Origin: Gemmobacter aquatilis
GTDB taxonomy: Bacteria > Pseudomonadota > Alphaproteobacteria > Rhodobacterales > Rhodobacteraceae
Direction of reading: 5' to 3'
DNA: 64,000 nt
Assembly: GCF_900110025.1 (NCBI RefSeq)
Contig: NZ_FOCE01000001.1
Coordinates: forward strand, 661,382-725,381
The position numbers and the translations under genes are program-made. Under the pieces are notes generated by a model that saw only the letters and a list, made by a program, of their open reading frames with translations, was not told the DNA's origin and did no database searches. This document shows, in pieces, positions 19,271 through 27,616 of the stretch (its first letter is position 1; each line of letters starts with the position of its first letter).

Positions 19271-20507
19271 CGGTCAGCTCCGGCAGATCAAGGCGCAGCA
19301 ACAGCGCGATGGCGGTGAGTTTCAGCAGGCAGGGCAGCCCGGCATAGGCAAGGGTCAGTGCGGCCAGCGCCTCGGGTGGGTTGGTGGCGCCCGAGGTGAA
19401 GCCCCGCGCCTGCAACAGTGGCAACAGCAGGGCGGCGGCAAGGGCCAGCGACAGCTTGCTGACAAAGGACCAGAGCGCAAAGCCCGCCGCTTCACCCTGC
19501 CCTTGCCGCTGCATTTCGCGCGCGAACAGGGCGGGCAGCAGCACCAGATCGGCGCCCATCGCCGCCCCCGAGGCCGCACAGATCAGCGCGAAGGCCGCGA
19601 CATCCCCCGCCCCGAGGCCAAGCGCCCCGACGAAAGCGGCAATCGCCAGACCCATGCCGCACAGAAGCGCGCGTTTGACGCCGATGCGCGTGGCAAGGCG
19701 GCTCCACACCGGGGCGGAGCAGGCGGCGCTGAGGAAGAACAGCACCAGCAGCGGGCCTGCGACCTCCGGCGCGGCGAGGCGGCTTTCGACAAAGAACAGG
19801 AACAGGGTGGAGGTCACCGCCACGGGGGCGGCATTGACCAGCGCCAGACCCAGCAGGCGCCGGACGGGGGCAGCGCGCAGTAACGGGCCGAAAGCGGCGG
19901 GGGTGGCGGCAGTGCCCTGCCATTCGTGGCGCATCAGCACGGTTGCCAGCAGCGCCAGACCGGCAAAGCCACAGGCGAAGGCGGCAAAGGGCGTGGCAAC
20001 CACCCCACCCAGTGCCAGCGGCGCCACGGCGGCGATGCAGACGCCCAGCAGTGCCCCGGCCTCGCGCCAGCCTGCAAGGCGCAGATGCCCCAGCGGCCCC
20101 AGACGCGCGGCGCGGCCCACGCCTTCGGCATAGAACACGATGGTCAGGAAGGACCAGCCGCTGAACAGTGCGGCCAGCATCAGCGCGAACCACGCAAGCG
20201 GCGCCACAGGCGGGGCAACGGCAAACAGCCCCAGCATCGCCCCCACCATCAGCGCCACCGCCCCCGCCACCATCGCACCACGCCGGGCACGCGTGCGTTC
20301 GGCCAGCCAACCCAGCGCCGGGTCTTGCAGGACATCCACCAGCCGCAACCCGGCCAGCGTGGCCCCCAGCGCCGCAAGGCTCAGCCCATGCGCATCGGCA
20401 TAGACCTTGGGCGCGTGCAGATAGATCGGCAGCCCTGCCGCCGCCAGCATCGCGGCGAACAGCGAGCAGCGGGCGAGACCCGCGCCGGGGGTGGCAACGG
20501 CGATCAC
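19263..20507 (-). CDS. MFS transporter of the GPH/MFS_2 type
   Basis: A 414-residue membrane protein with about twelve hydrophobic segments and a cytoplasmic loop WLAERTRARRG (motif A region) after the second helix. It resembles the glycoside-pentoside-hexuronide cation symporter branch; the matching R. sphaeroides gene in this operon carries the same label. Substrate unknown. The start overlaps the DUF1365 stop by 4 bp (20504-20507). Being within the RpoE-controlled operon, it may move a lipid-linked or oxidised compound instead of a sugar. Confidence 0.85.
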   Translation of the reverse strand: MIAVATPGAGLARCSLFAAMLAAAGLPIYLHAPKVYADAHGLSLAALGATLAGLRLVDVLQDPALGWLAERTRARRGAMVAGAVALMVGAMLGLFAVAPPVAPLAWFALMLAALFSGWSFLTIVFYAEGVGRAARLGPLGHLRLAGWREAGALLGVCIAAVAPLALGGVVATPFAAFACGFAGLALLATVLMRHEWQGTAATPAAFGPLLRAAPVRRLLGLALVNAAPVAVTSTLFLFFVESRLAAPEVAGPLLVLFFLSAACSAPVWSRLATRIGVKRALLCGMGLAIAAFVGALGLGAGDVAAFALICAASGAAMGADLVLLPALFAREMQRQGQGEAAGFALWSFVSKLSLALAAALLLPLLQARGFTSGATNPPEALAALTLAYAGLPCLLKLTAIALLLRLDLPELTDD

Positions 20508-21253
20508 CGCGACACCTCGTCCGCCGGGGGCGCCGGACGGGTGCGGAAGCCTGCCCCTTTCACGAACAGCTTCAGCGCCTGCCAGTGGATCAGCGCCAGC
20601 ACCCGGCGCGAACCGAAGGGGCGGCGCAGGCAGGCGCGCAGGATGCCTGCATTGGTCAGCGCACGGCGTTTGCCGGTCAGGTTGGTATAGATCCCGCCGC
20701 TTGCGTTGGAATGATCAATCCAGATACCGATGCGATCCGCCGTGATGTCGAAGCGGAAGCGATACTCCCCCTCCACCGGCTGAAAGGGCGAGACATGAAA
20801 GATCTTGCGCGCCACCACCGTATCGGCGCGGGTCAGGGGCGCCAGATCATCGCGGTGGCACAGATAGCAATGACGGTCGCCATAGGTATTGGTGACCTCG
20901 GCCACCACCACCTGCAAACCGTCCGCGCCATGGCACAGCCAGAAGCTGACCGGGTTGAACACATGGCCCAGCACGCGCGGTTGCGCCAGCAACTCCACCC
21001 GTTGCGGCGCGGGCAGGCCATGGGCGGCCAGCACCTCAGCCAGCCAGAGCGCACCACGCCCCTGCCCCGGCGCGCCGCCGTGATCGGCATCCCACAGCGA
21101 CAACAGGTTGCGGCGGTTGCGCGAAAACAGGCCCGGCGCCTCGGCGCGATCCATATCCACCAGCACATAATCCACGCCATAGCGAAAGCTGTTCACCACA
21201 GCCCCCTTGCGCCCGTGGAAGGTTTGCCCGGCGATATGTTCGACCCGGCTCAT
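20504..21253 (-). CDS. DUF1365 protein of the singlet-oxygen/furan fatty acid operon
   Basis: A 249-residue DUF1365 protein. The start (ATG at 21253, MSRVEHIAGQTFHGR) overlaps the oxidase stop codon by 4 bp. Family segments include HGRKGAVVNSFRYGVDYVLVD, RVLGHVFNPVSFWLCH, and ARKIFHVSPFQPVEGEYRF. In R. sphaeroides the homologue (RSP_1090, from memory) together with the adjacent flavin amine-oxidase-like protein is needed for a full RpoE response to singlet oxygen and takes part in furan fatty acid production. The chemistry of DUF1365 itself is unsettled. It is probably cytosolic and membrane-associated. Confidence 0.87.
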   Translation of the reverse strand: MSRVEHIAGQTFHGRKGAVVNSFRYGVDYVLVDMDRAEAPGLFSRNRRNLLSLWDADHGGAPGQGRGALWLAEVLAAHGLPAPQRVELLAQPRVLGHVFNPVSFWLCHGADGLQVVVAEVTNTYGDRHCYLCHRDDLAPLTRADTVVARKIFHVSPFQPVEGEYRFRFDITADRIGIWIDHSNASGGIYTNLTGKRRALTNAGILRACLRRPFGSRRVLALIHWQALKLFVKGAGFRTRPAPPADEVSR

Positions 21254-22545
21254 TGCGCCGTGATGCGCTGGGTGTCGCGCGCGGCCATTGCCTCGGCCAC
21301 GTCCACGGCGCTGGCGAAGCCATCTTCGTGGAACCCGTTGCGCATCCATGCGCCGCAGAACCATGTGGACCGCGCGCCGTTCATCGTCCGCACCGCCTGT
21401 TGCGCCTGCAGCGCCGCCATGTCGTAAACCGGGTGGCGGAAGGTCGCGCTGTCATAGATGCACTCTTCGCGGATCGGCTGCGTCGCGTTCAGCGTCACGA
21501 ACATCGGGTCATCCTGCGGGATCGGCTGCAACGAGTTCATCCAGTAGCTGAGCGCGATACGATCCGGCTTCGGCCCCTTCGGTTCGCAATAGACCCAGCT
21601 TGACCAGACCTTGCGCCGCTGCGGCATCAGGCTTTCATCGCAATGCAGCACCATCTCGTTCGGTTGATAGCGCACCGCCGCCAGTGCCGCGCGTTCTTCG
21701 GGCGAAGGGTCGGCCAGCAGATGCAGCGCATCATCGGAATGGGTGGCAAAAACCACCTCGTCAAACCGCTCCCACACGCCGCCCACGGCGCGCACCTCTG
21801 GCGCCGCGCCCCGCCGCACGGCGGCCACCGGGCAGCCCAACCGCAGATGCACGCCCTGCGCTTCCAGCAAGCCCTGCAAGCGGCGCACATATTCGACCGA
21901 GCCGCCCTGCACGGTATACCACTGATGCTGTCCTTCCAGACTCATCAGCGCATGATTGCGGAAGAAGGTCACAAGGGCATGGGCCGGAAACTCCAGCACG
22001 CCTTCGCAGGGGGTGGACCAGATCGCGCCGGAAAACGGCAGCAGGTAATGGTCGCGGAACCACGGGCCGGTGCCCAACTCGCGCAGAAACTCGCCAATGG
22101 TCATGCCCGGATGTTTCAGTGCCGCTTCGGCATTGGCGTTGAAATGCAGGATGTCGCGGATCATCCGCAGGAACCGCGGGTCCGCCGCCCGCCATTTCTG
22201 CGCGAACAGCGTGTCCAGACTGGCCAGCGCATATTCCAGCGACCCACCGCCGAACGAGGCGCCAAAGCTCATGGCGCTTTTGACATAAGGCACCTCCAGC
22301 CGGTCGAACAGACCGGTCAGATGCGGGTAATTCACCTTGTTGAACACGATGAAGCCGGTATCGACCGGCTGATCGCCGCGCTTGCCCGCCAGCACCGTGC
22401 GCGCATGGCCCCCCAGACGCGGCGCCGCCTCGAACAGCGTGACCTCGGCCCCCTCGGCCAGCAGATGGGCTGCGGCCATGCCGGAAATGCCGCCGCCGAT
22501 CACGGCAATGTGGCGGCGGGGGGCGGGGGGCATTTCGAACGGCAT
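21250..22545 (-). CDS. FAD-dependent amine-oxidase-like protein (fatty-acid desaturation, RSP_1091-like)
   Basis: A 431-residue flavoprotein with the dinucleotide-binding motif IAVIGGGISGMAAAHLL, the second motif LGGHARTV, and the C-terminal WFCGAWMRNGFHEDGFASAVDVA that binds FAD. It belongs to the family often labelled cyclopropane-fatty-acyl-associated amine oxidase. The R. sphaeroides homologue acts on methylated unsaturated phospholipid acyl chains on the way to furan fatty acids, as I recall. It is the first gene of the operon; the start at 22545 has an AAAGGAT site and lies about 27 bp downstream of a sigma-E-type -10 element. Confidence 0.88.
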   Translation of the reverse strand: MPFEMPPAPRRHIAVIGGGISGMAAAHLLAEGAEVTLFEAAPRLGGHARTVLAGKRGDQPVDTGFIVFNKVNYPHLTGLFDRLEVPYVKSAMSFGASFGGGSLEYALASLDTLFAQKWRAADPRFLRMIRDILHFNANAEAALKHPGMTIGEFLRELGTGPWFRDHYLLPFSGAIWSTPCEGVLEFPAHALVTFFRNHALMSLEGQHQWYTVQGGSVEYVRRLQGLLEAQGVHLRLGCPVAAVRRGAAPEVRAVGGVWERFDEVVFATHSDDALHLLADPSPEERAALAAVRYQPNEMVLHCDESLMPQRRKVWSSWVYCEPKGPKPDRIALSYWMNSLQPIPQDDPMFVTLNATQPIREECIYDSATFRHPVYDMAALQAQQAVRTMNGARSTWFCGAWMRNGFHEDGFASAVDVAEAMAARDTQRITAQ

Positions 22546-22571
22546 CCGGTCATCCTTTTGGTATTTGTAAG

Positions 22572-22600
22572 CTCTACGCCGGGGGCGACGATACGGATCA
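22572..22600 (-). promoter_or_regulatory. Sigma-E (RpoE)-type promoter for the oxidase-DUF1365-MFS operon
   Basis: On the minus strand TGATCC (22600-22595), 18 bp, then TAGAG (22576-22572). This closely matches the R. sphaeroides RpoE promoter consensus (TGATCC-N18-TAAGA as recalled). The oxidase start codon follows 27 bp downstream. It mirrors a second site facing rpoE. Confidence 0.75.
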
Positions 22601-22642
22601 CCCCGGCCGCGAGATAGCAGCAGAGATTTTAGACAGCCCCGG

Positions 22643-22671
22643 TGATCCGCCCTGCCCCGCGCCGCGTAGAA
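22643..22671 (+). promoter_or_regulatory. Sigma-E (RpoE)-type autoregulatory promoter of rpoE-chrR
   Basis: TGATCC at 22643-22648, an 18-bp spacer, then TAGAA at 22667-22671. It has the same hexamer and spacing as the divergent site 43 bp away. The rpoE start at 22770 would leave a leader of about 90 nt. Autoregulation of rpoE is established for R. sphaeroides. Confidence 0.75.
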
Positions 22672-22769
22672 GCTGCATGATGATCAGTCTTGCCCGCGCT
22701 CAAATACCGGATGCACGCCCCGCGCGTGCCCCTTATGCTGCGCTGCAAAGCAGGCAATATCGGGCAGTG

Positions 22770-23318
22770 ATGGAACGTCAGGCGGATACGGACGAGGATT
22801 GGACGGCATTGTTGCTTGCCGTGCGCGACAGTCAGGATCGGGCGGCCTTTGCCGCGCTGTTCCGGCATTTCGCACCACGGGTGAAGGGCTTCCTGATGAA
22901 ATCCGGCGCTTCGGCCACGCTGGCCGAAGAATGTGCGCAGGATGTGATGGCCACGCTCTGGCACAAGGCGCATCTGTTCGACCCGGCCCGCGCCAGTGTG
23001 GCGACCTGGGTGTTCACCATCGCCCGCAACCGCCGCATCGACGCGCTGCGCCGCGCCCGGCGCGCCGAACCCGAAGACCTGCCCTGGGGCCCGGAACCCG
23101 AGCCCGACCAGCAGGAGGCGCTGGAAATGGCGCAGGAAACCGAACGGCTGGGCGAGGCCATCGCCCGCCTGCCCGAGAAACAGCGCGCATTGATCGAACG
23201 CGCCTATTTCGGCGAGCTTTCGCACAGCGAAATCGCCGCCGAAACCGGCCTGCCGCTGGGCACGATCAAATCGCGTATCCGTCTGGCGCTGGACCGCCTG
23301 CGCCAGCATCTGAGTTGA
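22770..23318 (+). CDS. rpoE: ECF sigma factor RpoE (singlet-oxygen response, ECF11-type)
   Basis: A 182-residue group IV sigma factor. Region 2 covers FAALFRHFAPRVKGFLM to RARASVATWVFTIARNRRIDALRR-type helices (-10 binding and core contact), and region 4 has SHSEIAAETGLPLGTIKSRIRLALDRL (-35 binding helix-turn-helix). The pairing with ChrR, encoded 11 bp downstream, defines it as the singlet-oxygen sigma factor. The start is set at ATG 22770 by homology to the RpoE N-terminus; an ATG at 22677 gives a longer form with no family match. Two matching promoters lie in the upstream gap. Confidence 0.93.
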   Translation: MERQADTDEDWTALLLAVRDSQDRAAFAALFRHFAPRVKGFLMKSGASATLAEECAQDVMATLWHKAHLFDPARASVATWVFTIARNRRIDALRRARRAEPEDLPWGPEPEPDQQEALEMAQETERLGEAIARLPEKQRALIERAYFGELSHSEIAAETGLPLGTIKSRIRLALDRLRQHLS

Positions 23319-23329
23319 AGGCCAAGACC

Positions 23330-23971
23330 ATGACCCTGATCCGCCACCATGTTTCTGACGCGCTGCTGATGGCCTATTCCGCTGGCCAACTGCCCGAGGC
23401 TTTCAGTCTGGTTCTTGCGACTCATCTGTCGCTGTGTGACGACTGCCGCGCCCGCTTGGGCGCCTTCGATGCCGTGGGCGGCACGATGCTGGGTGATTGC
23501 CGGGCCGATCTGGCCGAAGACAGCCTTGCCGCCTGCATGGCCCGCATCGACGCGCAGGCGCCGGAGCGCAAGCGTCCCGCCCCGCGGCGCGGGCTGTTTC
23601 CGCAGCCGTTGCAGGATTACATCGGCGGCGATCTGGCGGCGGTGAAATGGCGCCCGCTGGGCATGGGGGTGCGGCAGGCCATCCTGCCCACCGGGCGCGA
23701 CGCGACGGCGCGGCTGCTGTATATCCCCGCCGGGCAGGCGGTGCCCGACCATGGGCACCGGGGCACCGAACTGACGCTGGTGCTGCAAGGTGCGTTCAGC
23801 GACGCGACGGATCGCTTCGGCCCCGGCGATCTGGAAATTGCAGGCGAAGAGCTGGAACATACGCCGGTGGCCGAGCCGGGGGCGGATTGCATCTGTCTGG
23901 CCGCGACCGACGCGCCTTTGCGCTTCAACAGTCTGATCCCGCGCCTGTTGCAGCCGATCTTCAGGATCTGA
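23330..23971 (+). CDS. chrR: Zinc anti-sigma factor ChrR
   Basis: A 213-residue cytosolic anti-sigma factor with a zinc-binding N-terminal ASD domain and a C-terminal cupin domain. The ASD zinc ligands are visible as His7, His32, Cys36 and Cys39 (THLSLCDDC gives the HxxxCxxC core). The cupin domain (from about residue 110) carries metal-ligand candidates in DHGHRGTELTLVLQG and the ELEHTP segment. In R. sphaeroides ChrR holds RpoE inactive until singlet oxygen triggers its proteolysis, which needs the cupin domain. It is cotranscribed with rpoE. Confidence 0.93.
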   Translation: MTLIRHHVSDALLMAYSAGQLPEAFSLVLATHLSLCDDCRARLGAFDAVGGTMLGDCRADLAEDSLAACMARIDAQAPERKRPAPRRGLFPQPLQDYIGGDLAAVKWRPLGMGVRQAILPTGRDATARLLYIPAGQAVPDHGHRGTELTLVLQGAFSDATDRFGPGDLEIAGEELEHTPVAEPGADCICLAATDAPLRFNSLIPRLLQPIFRI

Positions 23972-24076
23972 CAGGCCGAAGATGCGCCTTTGGATCGACG
24001 TTGCAAGTGGGGTATTTAGGCAAAGAAGAAGGCAGGGACTCTGGCGGATTTCGGGCCGGCCCTTATGGTAGGGGCA

Positions 24077-25117
24077 ATGCAGACCGATCTCGCCCCCCAA
24101 CTTCTGGACTGGTACGACCGCAACCACCGCTCGATGCCCTGGCGCGTTCCGCCCGGCGCACGCGCGGCAGGAGAACGGCCTGATCCCTATCGGGTCTGGC
24201 TGTCCGAGGTGATGCTGCAACAAACGACGGTTGCGGCAGTGCGCGAGTATTTCCAACGCTTCACGGCGCGCTGGCCAACGGTGGCCGATCTGGCGGCGGC
24301 CGAGGATGCGGCGGTGATGGCCGAATGGGCAGGGCTTGGCTACTACGCACGGGCACGCAATCTGCTGAAATGCGCGCGGGCGGTGGCTGTGGATCATGGC
24401 GGGCAGTTTCCGGCCTCGGGCGCGGCATTGCTGGCCTTGCCCGGCATCGGCCCCTATACCGCCGCCGCCGTGGCCTCGATTGCCTTCGACGAACCGGCGG
24501 TGGTGGTGGATGGCAATGTGGAACGCGTGATGTCCCGGCTGCATCTGGTGGAAACGCCGCTGCCGCGCGCAAAACCCGAACTGACCGCGCTTGCCGCCGC
24601 ACTGACCCCGCAACAGCGGCCCGGCGATTATGCGCAGGCGGTGATGGATCTGGGCGCCACGATCTGCACCCCGCGCAGCCCGGCTTGCGGCATCTGCCCG
24701 TGGATGGACCCCTGCGCCGCCCGCGCCGCAGGGGTGCAAGCCAGCCTGCCGCGCAAAGAGGCGAAGGCCGCAAAGCCCGTGCGCACGGGGCTTGTGTGGC
24801 TCGTCACCCGTCCGGATGGGGCGGTATTGCTGGAGGAACGGCCAGCCAAGGGCCTGTTGGGCGGCATGGCGGGCTTTCCGACCACCGGCTGGGACGGATC
24901 GACCCTGCCAGCCCCCTTGCAGGCCGATTGGCAGGAGGTGGGCGAGGTGCGCCATACTTTCACGCATTTTCACCTTGTGCTGACCGTGTTGCGCGGCATC
25001 AGTGCGGGCAATCCCACGCGCGGCACCTTTACTCCCCGCGCCGCCTTTTCGCCTGCCGCCCTGCCCACCGTCATGCGCAAGGCCTGGGATCTGGCCGCGA
25101 CACCGCGCCCCGCTTGA
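24077..25117 (+). CDS. mutY: A/G-specific adenine glycosylase
   Basis: A 346-residue base-excision repair enzyme that removes adenine mispaired with 8-oxoguanine. It has the catalytic Glu in LSEVMLQQTTV, the helix-hairpin-helix LPGIGPYTAAAVASIAF followed by the catalytic Asp in VVVDGNV, and the iron-sulfur Cys set C-x6-C-x2-C-x5-C (CTPRSPACGICPWMDPC). The C-terminal NUDIX-like domain (residues 225 on) recognises 8-oxoG, with HTFTHFHL near the end. The start at 24077 follows a GGGG site. Its position after rpoE-chrR is suggestive of oxidative stress but no sigma-E site was found before it. Confidence 0.95.
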   Translation: MQTDLAPQLLDWYDRNHRSMPWRVPPGARAAGERPDPYRVWLSEVMLQQTTVAAVREYFQRFTARWPTVADLAAAEDAAVMAEWAGLGYYARARNLLKCARAVAVDHGGQFPASGAALLALPGIGPYTAAAVASIAFDEPAVVVDGNVERVMSRLHLVETPLPRAKPELTALAAALTPQQRPGDYAQAVMDLGATICTPRSPACGICPWMDPCAARAAGVQASLPRKEAKAAKPVRTGLVWLVTRPDGAVLLEERPAKGLLGGMAGFPTTGWDGSTLPAPLQADWQEVGEVRHTFTHFHLVLTVLRGISAGNPTRGTFTPRAAFSPAALPTVMRKAWDLAATPRPA

Positions 25118-25163
25118 GCCGCCGCGCGCCGCGCCCTAAGCTGCGCCCGAACCGGAGGCCCCG

Positions 25164-26258
25164 ATGCCCAAGACCCGCCTGCGCGATGCCCTGCCCTTCT
25201 GGCTGTCTCTCGGCCTGTTGCCGCTGACCTTCCTTGCCGCCACGCGCGGCGGGTGGAGCGTGCTGCTGGTGCCCGCCTATGCCTGGACGCTGATCACGCT
25301 GCTGGACCTGCTGCTGGGGCTGAACACCGAAAACCCTGCCACCGATACCGAAGACGACGATCTCTTCTGGTATCGCGCCATCACGCTGATCTGGCTGCCG
25401 CTGCAGGCGCTGACCATCTACGGCACGATCTGGTGGGTGACCCATACAGACCATCTGTCGATCCTTGAAATTCTCGGCCTGATGTTCGGACTGGGGGTGG
25501 TGTCGGGCACGATCGGCATCGTCTACGCCCATGAACTGCTGCACCAGCGCAATGATGCCGAGCGGTGGCTGGGCGATCTGCTGCTGGCGACCGTGCTGTA
25601 CAGCCATTTCCGCACCGAACATCTGCTGGTGCATCACCGCCATGTCGGCACCCCGCGCGATGCGGTGACCGCGCGTTATAACGAGGGGTTCCATCGCTTC
25701 TTCCTGCGCGTGCTGCGCGAATGCCCGGCCTCGGCCTGGGCAGCGGAACGCGAGAAACTGGCCAAGGTGGGCCGCCCGGTCTGGCACAAGTCGAACCCGT
25801 TCTGGCGCTATGCCGGGCTGCAACTGCTGGCCGTGGCGCTGGCCTATGCGGTGGGCGGCGGCTGGGGCATCGTGCTGTTCGCGTTGCAGGCGTTCTGGGC
25901 GATCTGGCAGCTGGAACTGACCAATTACATCGAGCATTACGGGCTGGTGCGCCGCAAGCTTGAGGGGGGCAAATACGAACCCGTCCGCCCGCATCATTCG
26001 TGGAATGCGCCGCACCGGGCCTCAAACTGGCTGTTGATCAACCTGCAGCGCCATTCCGATCACCACTACAAACCCGACCGCCGCTTCCCCCTGCTGCAAA
26101 CCTATCCCGAGGACGCGGCGCCCATGCTGCCGATGGGCTATCCGGCGATGGGGGTGCTGGCGATGATCCCGCCGCTGTGGCGGCGACGGATGAACCCGCG
26201 CGTGCGGGCGTGGCGGCGGAAATATTACCCGGATGTGACCGACTGGTCGGCGGCCTGA
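25164..26258 (+). CDS. AlkB-like membrane di-iron alkane hydroxylase
   Basis: A 364-residue integral membrane protein of the fatty-acid-desaturase/alkane-hydroxylase superfamily. The histidine boxes are present as HELLHQ, EHLLVHHRHV and LQRHSDHH, plus the NYIEHYGL motif diagnostic for AlkB-like enzymes. Six hydrophobic helices are visible. AlkB uses rubredoxin and O2 to form 1-alkanols; no rubredoxin gene is adjacent. Boxes 1 and 2 (HELLHQ and EHLLVHH in place of the usual HELGHK and EHNRGHH) differ from classic AlkB, so another hydrophobic substrate is possible. An AACCGGAGG site precedes the start. Confidence 0.85.
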   Translation: MPKTRLRDALPFWLSLGLLPLTFLAATRGGWSVLLVPAYAWTLITLLDLLLGLNTENPATDTEDDDLFWYRAITLIWLPLQALTIYGTIWWVTHTDHLSILEILGLMFGLGVVSGTIGIVYAHELLHQRNDAERWLGDLLLATVLYSHFRTEHLLVHHRHVGTPRDAVTARYNEGFHRFFLRVLRECPASAWAAEREKLAKVGRPVWHKSNPFWRYAGLQLLAVALAYAVGGGWGIVLFALQAFWAIWQLELTNYIEHYGLVRRKLEGGKYEPVRPHHSWNAPHRASNWLLINLQRHSDHHYKPDRRFPLLQTYPEDAAPMLPMGYPAMGVLAMIPPLWRRRMNPRVRAWRRKYYPDVTDWSAA

Positions 26259-26267
26259 GCCGCAGCC

Positions 26268-26903
26268 TTACCAGCGCAGCAGCCGCGCCCCGAGCAACGC
26301 CCCGGCCAGCGTGACGCCAAGGATGGCCGCGCCATACCAGGTGATGAAGAACAACGGGTTATCCTCGGTGCAATGCAGCGCATAGGCGGTCGCGGCCCCA
26401 GCGCTGGAGGCCAGACCAAGCATGGCCCCGGACAGTGCGGGCCGGGTGCTGGCCCCCCGGCGCAGCAAAGCAAGCCCCGCCGCCAGTGGCAGGATCGAGA
26501 ATAGCACGATAGAGATCAGGCACTTGGCCTGTGTCGAGCCACGGATCGCCGCACCCATCTGATCGGCGGGCGTCTGTGCCCAGGCCCAGCCCAGCAAGGC
26601 AAGCGCCGCCCCCGTGGCCAGCCAGAGCGGGGCAAGGCGCAGCCCTGCACGCGCCTCGGGCCGGGCAAGGTTCAGCGCCAACGCGAGGGACGCCACCGAC
26701 AGCGTGGCCGGGATCAACGATTTCAGCAGCGTCACCGGCGCCAGGAGCGCCGGGCCCAGATCGGGGCGCATCCCCATGCTCCACAGGAACCACAGCACCG
26801 GCGGCGCCAGCACCGCCAGAAGCACCGCCACCACCCGCGCCGGCCGGATCGGCGCAGGCGGAGCTTGGGTGGCCAGTCGGGTGATCAGGTCTTCGGTTCT
26901 CAT
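26268..26903 (-). CDS. nrsF: NrsF-type (DUF1109) anti-sigma factor
   Basis: A 211-residue inner-membrane protein with six predicted helices and a short cytosolic N-terminus ([13 protein letters not shown]), matching DUF1109/NrsF. It has two Cys, Cys128 (TQAKCLIS) and Cys178 (ALHCTED), 50 residues apart. The Caulobacter NrsF senses metal/oxidative stress through a Cys pair I recall at 131 and 181, with the same spacing. It overlaps the ECF sigma gene by 4 bp, so the pair is coupled. It should hold the sigma factor at the membrane until copper or another thiol-reactive signal releases it. Confidence 0.88.
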   Translation of the reverse strand: MRTEDLITRLATQAPPAPIRPARVVAVLLAVLAPPVLWFLWSMGMRPDLGPALLAPVTLLKSLIPATLSVASLALALNLARPEARAGLRLAPLWLATGAALALLGWAWAQTPADQMGAAIRGSTQAKCLISIVLFSILPLAAGLALLRRGASTRPALSGAMLGLASSAGAATAYALHCTEDNPLFFITWYGAAILGVTLAGALLGARLLRW

Positions 26904-27445
26904 CGCTCCGGCCTCTGGCCCAGGGCGGCCAGCCTTTTCATCGCACGGTGGAAGGCCACGCGCACCGCACCTTCCGACATCGACAGCCGGGCGCCCACGG
27001 CCCCGGCCTCCTCTCCTTCCAGACTGACCGCGCGCACGATCTCGGCCGAGCGCGCGTCGATCTGCGCCAGCATCCGTTCGGCATCACGCGCCGCCAGCGG
27101 CTCCGGCCCGGCCACCGCTTCGAGGATTTCGGTGAAATCCTCGATCGGCAGATGCACCGCAGCGCCCCGGCGACGGAAGGCATCAATCACCTTGTGCCGC
27201 GCCACCGCGAACAGCCAGGGGCGCAGAGGGCTGTCGTCGCGCCAGGTGTGGCGCTTTTCATGGATCGCCAGCAGCACCTCTTGCACGATGTCCTCGTGCC
27301 GGTCGGGCGGCAGCGCCCGTCCCCGGGCCCGCACGATACCGCGCAACACCGGCGTGATGGCATGCAGAAGGCGGGCGTAAGCACGCCCGTCCCCGGCATT
27401 GGCCGCCCGCATCAGCGCCGCCCAGTCTCGTTCGGTATCGGTCAT
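26900..27445 (-). CDS. sigF: ECF sigma factor of the SigF/ECF16 type
   Basis: A 181-residue ECF sigma factor. Region 2 includes [17 protein letters not shown] and [20 protein letters not shown]; region 4 includes [28 protein letters not shown]. The NrsF-type anti-sigma gene directly downstream defines the subgroup. The start is set at ATG 27445; an ATG at 27457 would overlap a candidate -10 element. It is divergent from the bufferin operon. By analogy with Caulobacter SigF-NrsF it is expected to switch that operon on under copper stress. Confidence 0.88.
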   Translation of the reverse strand: MTDTERDWAALMRAANAGDGRAYARLLHAITPVLRGIVRARGRALPPDRHEDIVQEVLLAIHEKRHTWRDDSPLRPWLFAVARHKVIDAFRRRGAAVHLPIEDFTEILEAVAGPEPLAARDAERMLAQIDARSAEIVRAVSLEGEEAGAVGARLSMSEGAVRVAFHRAMKRLAALGQRPER

Positions 27446-27455
27446 TCTGCCCTGC

Positions 27456-27483
27456 ATTACGCCGCCCGCGCCGGATTGTTACA
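27456..27483 (-). promoter_or_regulatory. Possible ECF promoter facing the sigma gene
   Basis: On the minus strand TGTAAC (27483-27478), 16 bp, then CGTAAT (27461-27456). It resembles the plus-strand site at 27539-27566 and would give autoregulation with almost no leader before the ATG at 27445. The very short leader makes this less certain than the plus-strand site. Confidence 0.4.
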
Positions 27484-27538
27484 GGCCGCCCGAAATTTTC
27501 TTATGCACGATCACGCCCAAACACCAAAGCGTGAAGGC

Positions 27539-27566
27539 GGTAACGCCAGCCCCTTTCCCTGCGAAT
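27539..27566 (+). promoter_or_regulatory. Candidate SigF-type promoter of the bufferin operon
   Basis: GGTAAC at 27539-27544, a 17-bp spacer and CGAAT at 27562-27566. The AAC-containing -35 and CGAAT -10 fit ECF promoters, and what I recall of the Caulobacter SigF consensus. Transcription would start near 27573 and give a leader of about 43 nt with an AGGA site before the precursor gene. Confidence 0.55.
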
Positions 27567-27616
27567 GGCATTCCCGAGAGCCGGTTGGGCTCTTGTTCAA
27601 CACAGGAATGATCGCG

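Noticed and set aside
22677-22769. Longer rpoE reading starting at 22677
   Set aside because: The added 31 residues have no sigma-factor character and the start would lie at the expected transcription start of the sigma-E promoter.
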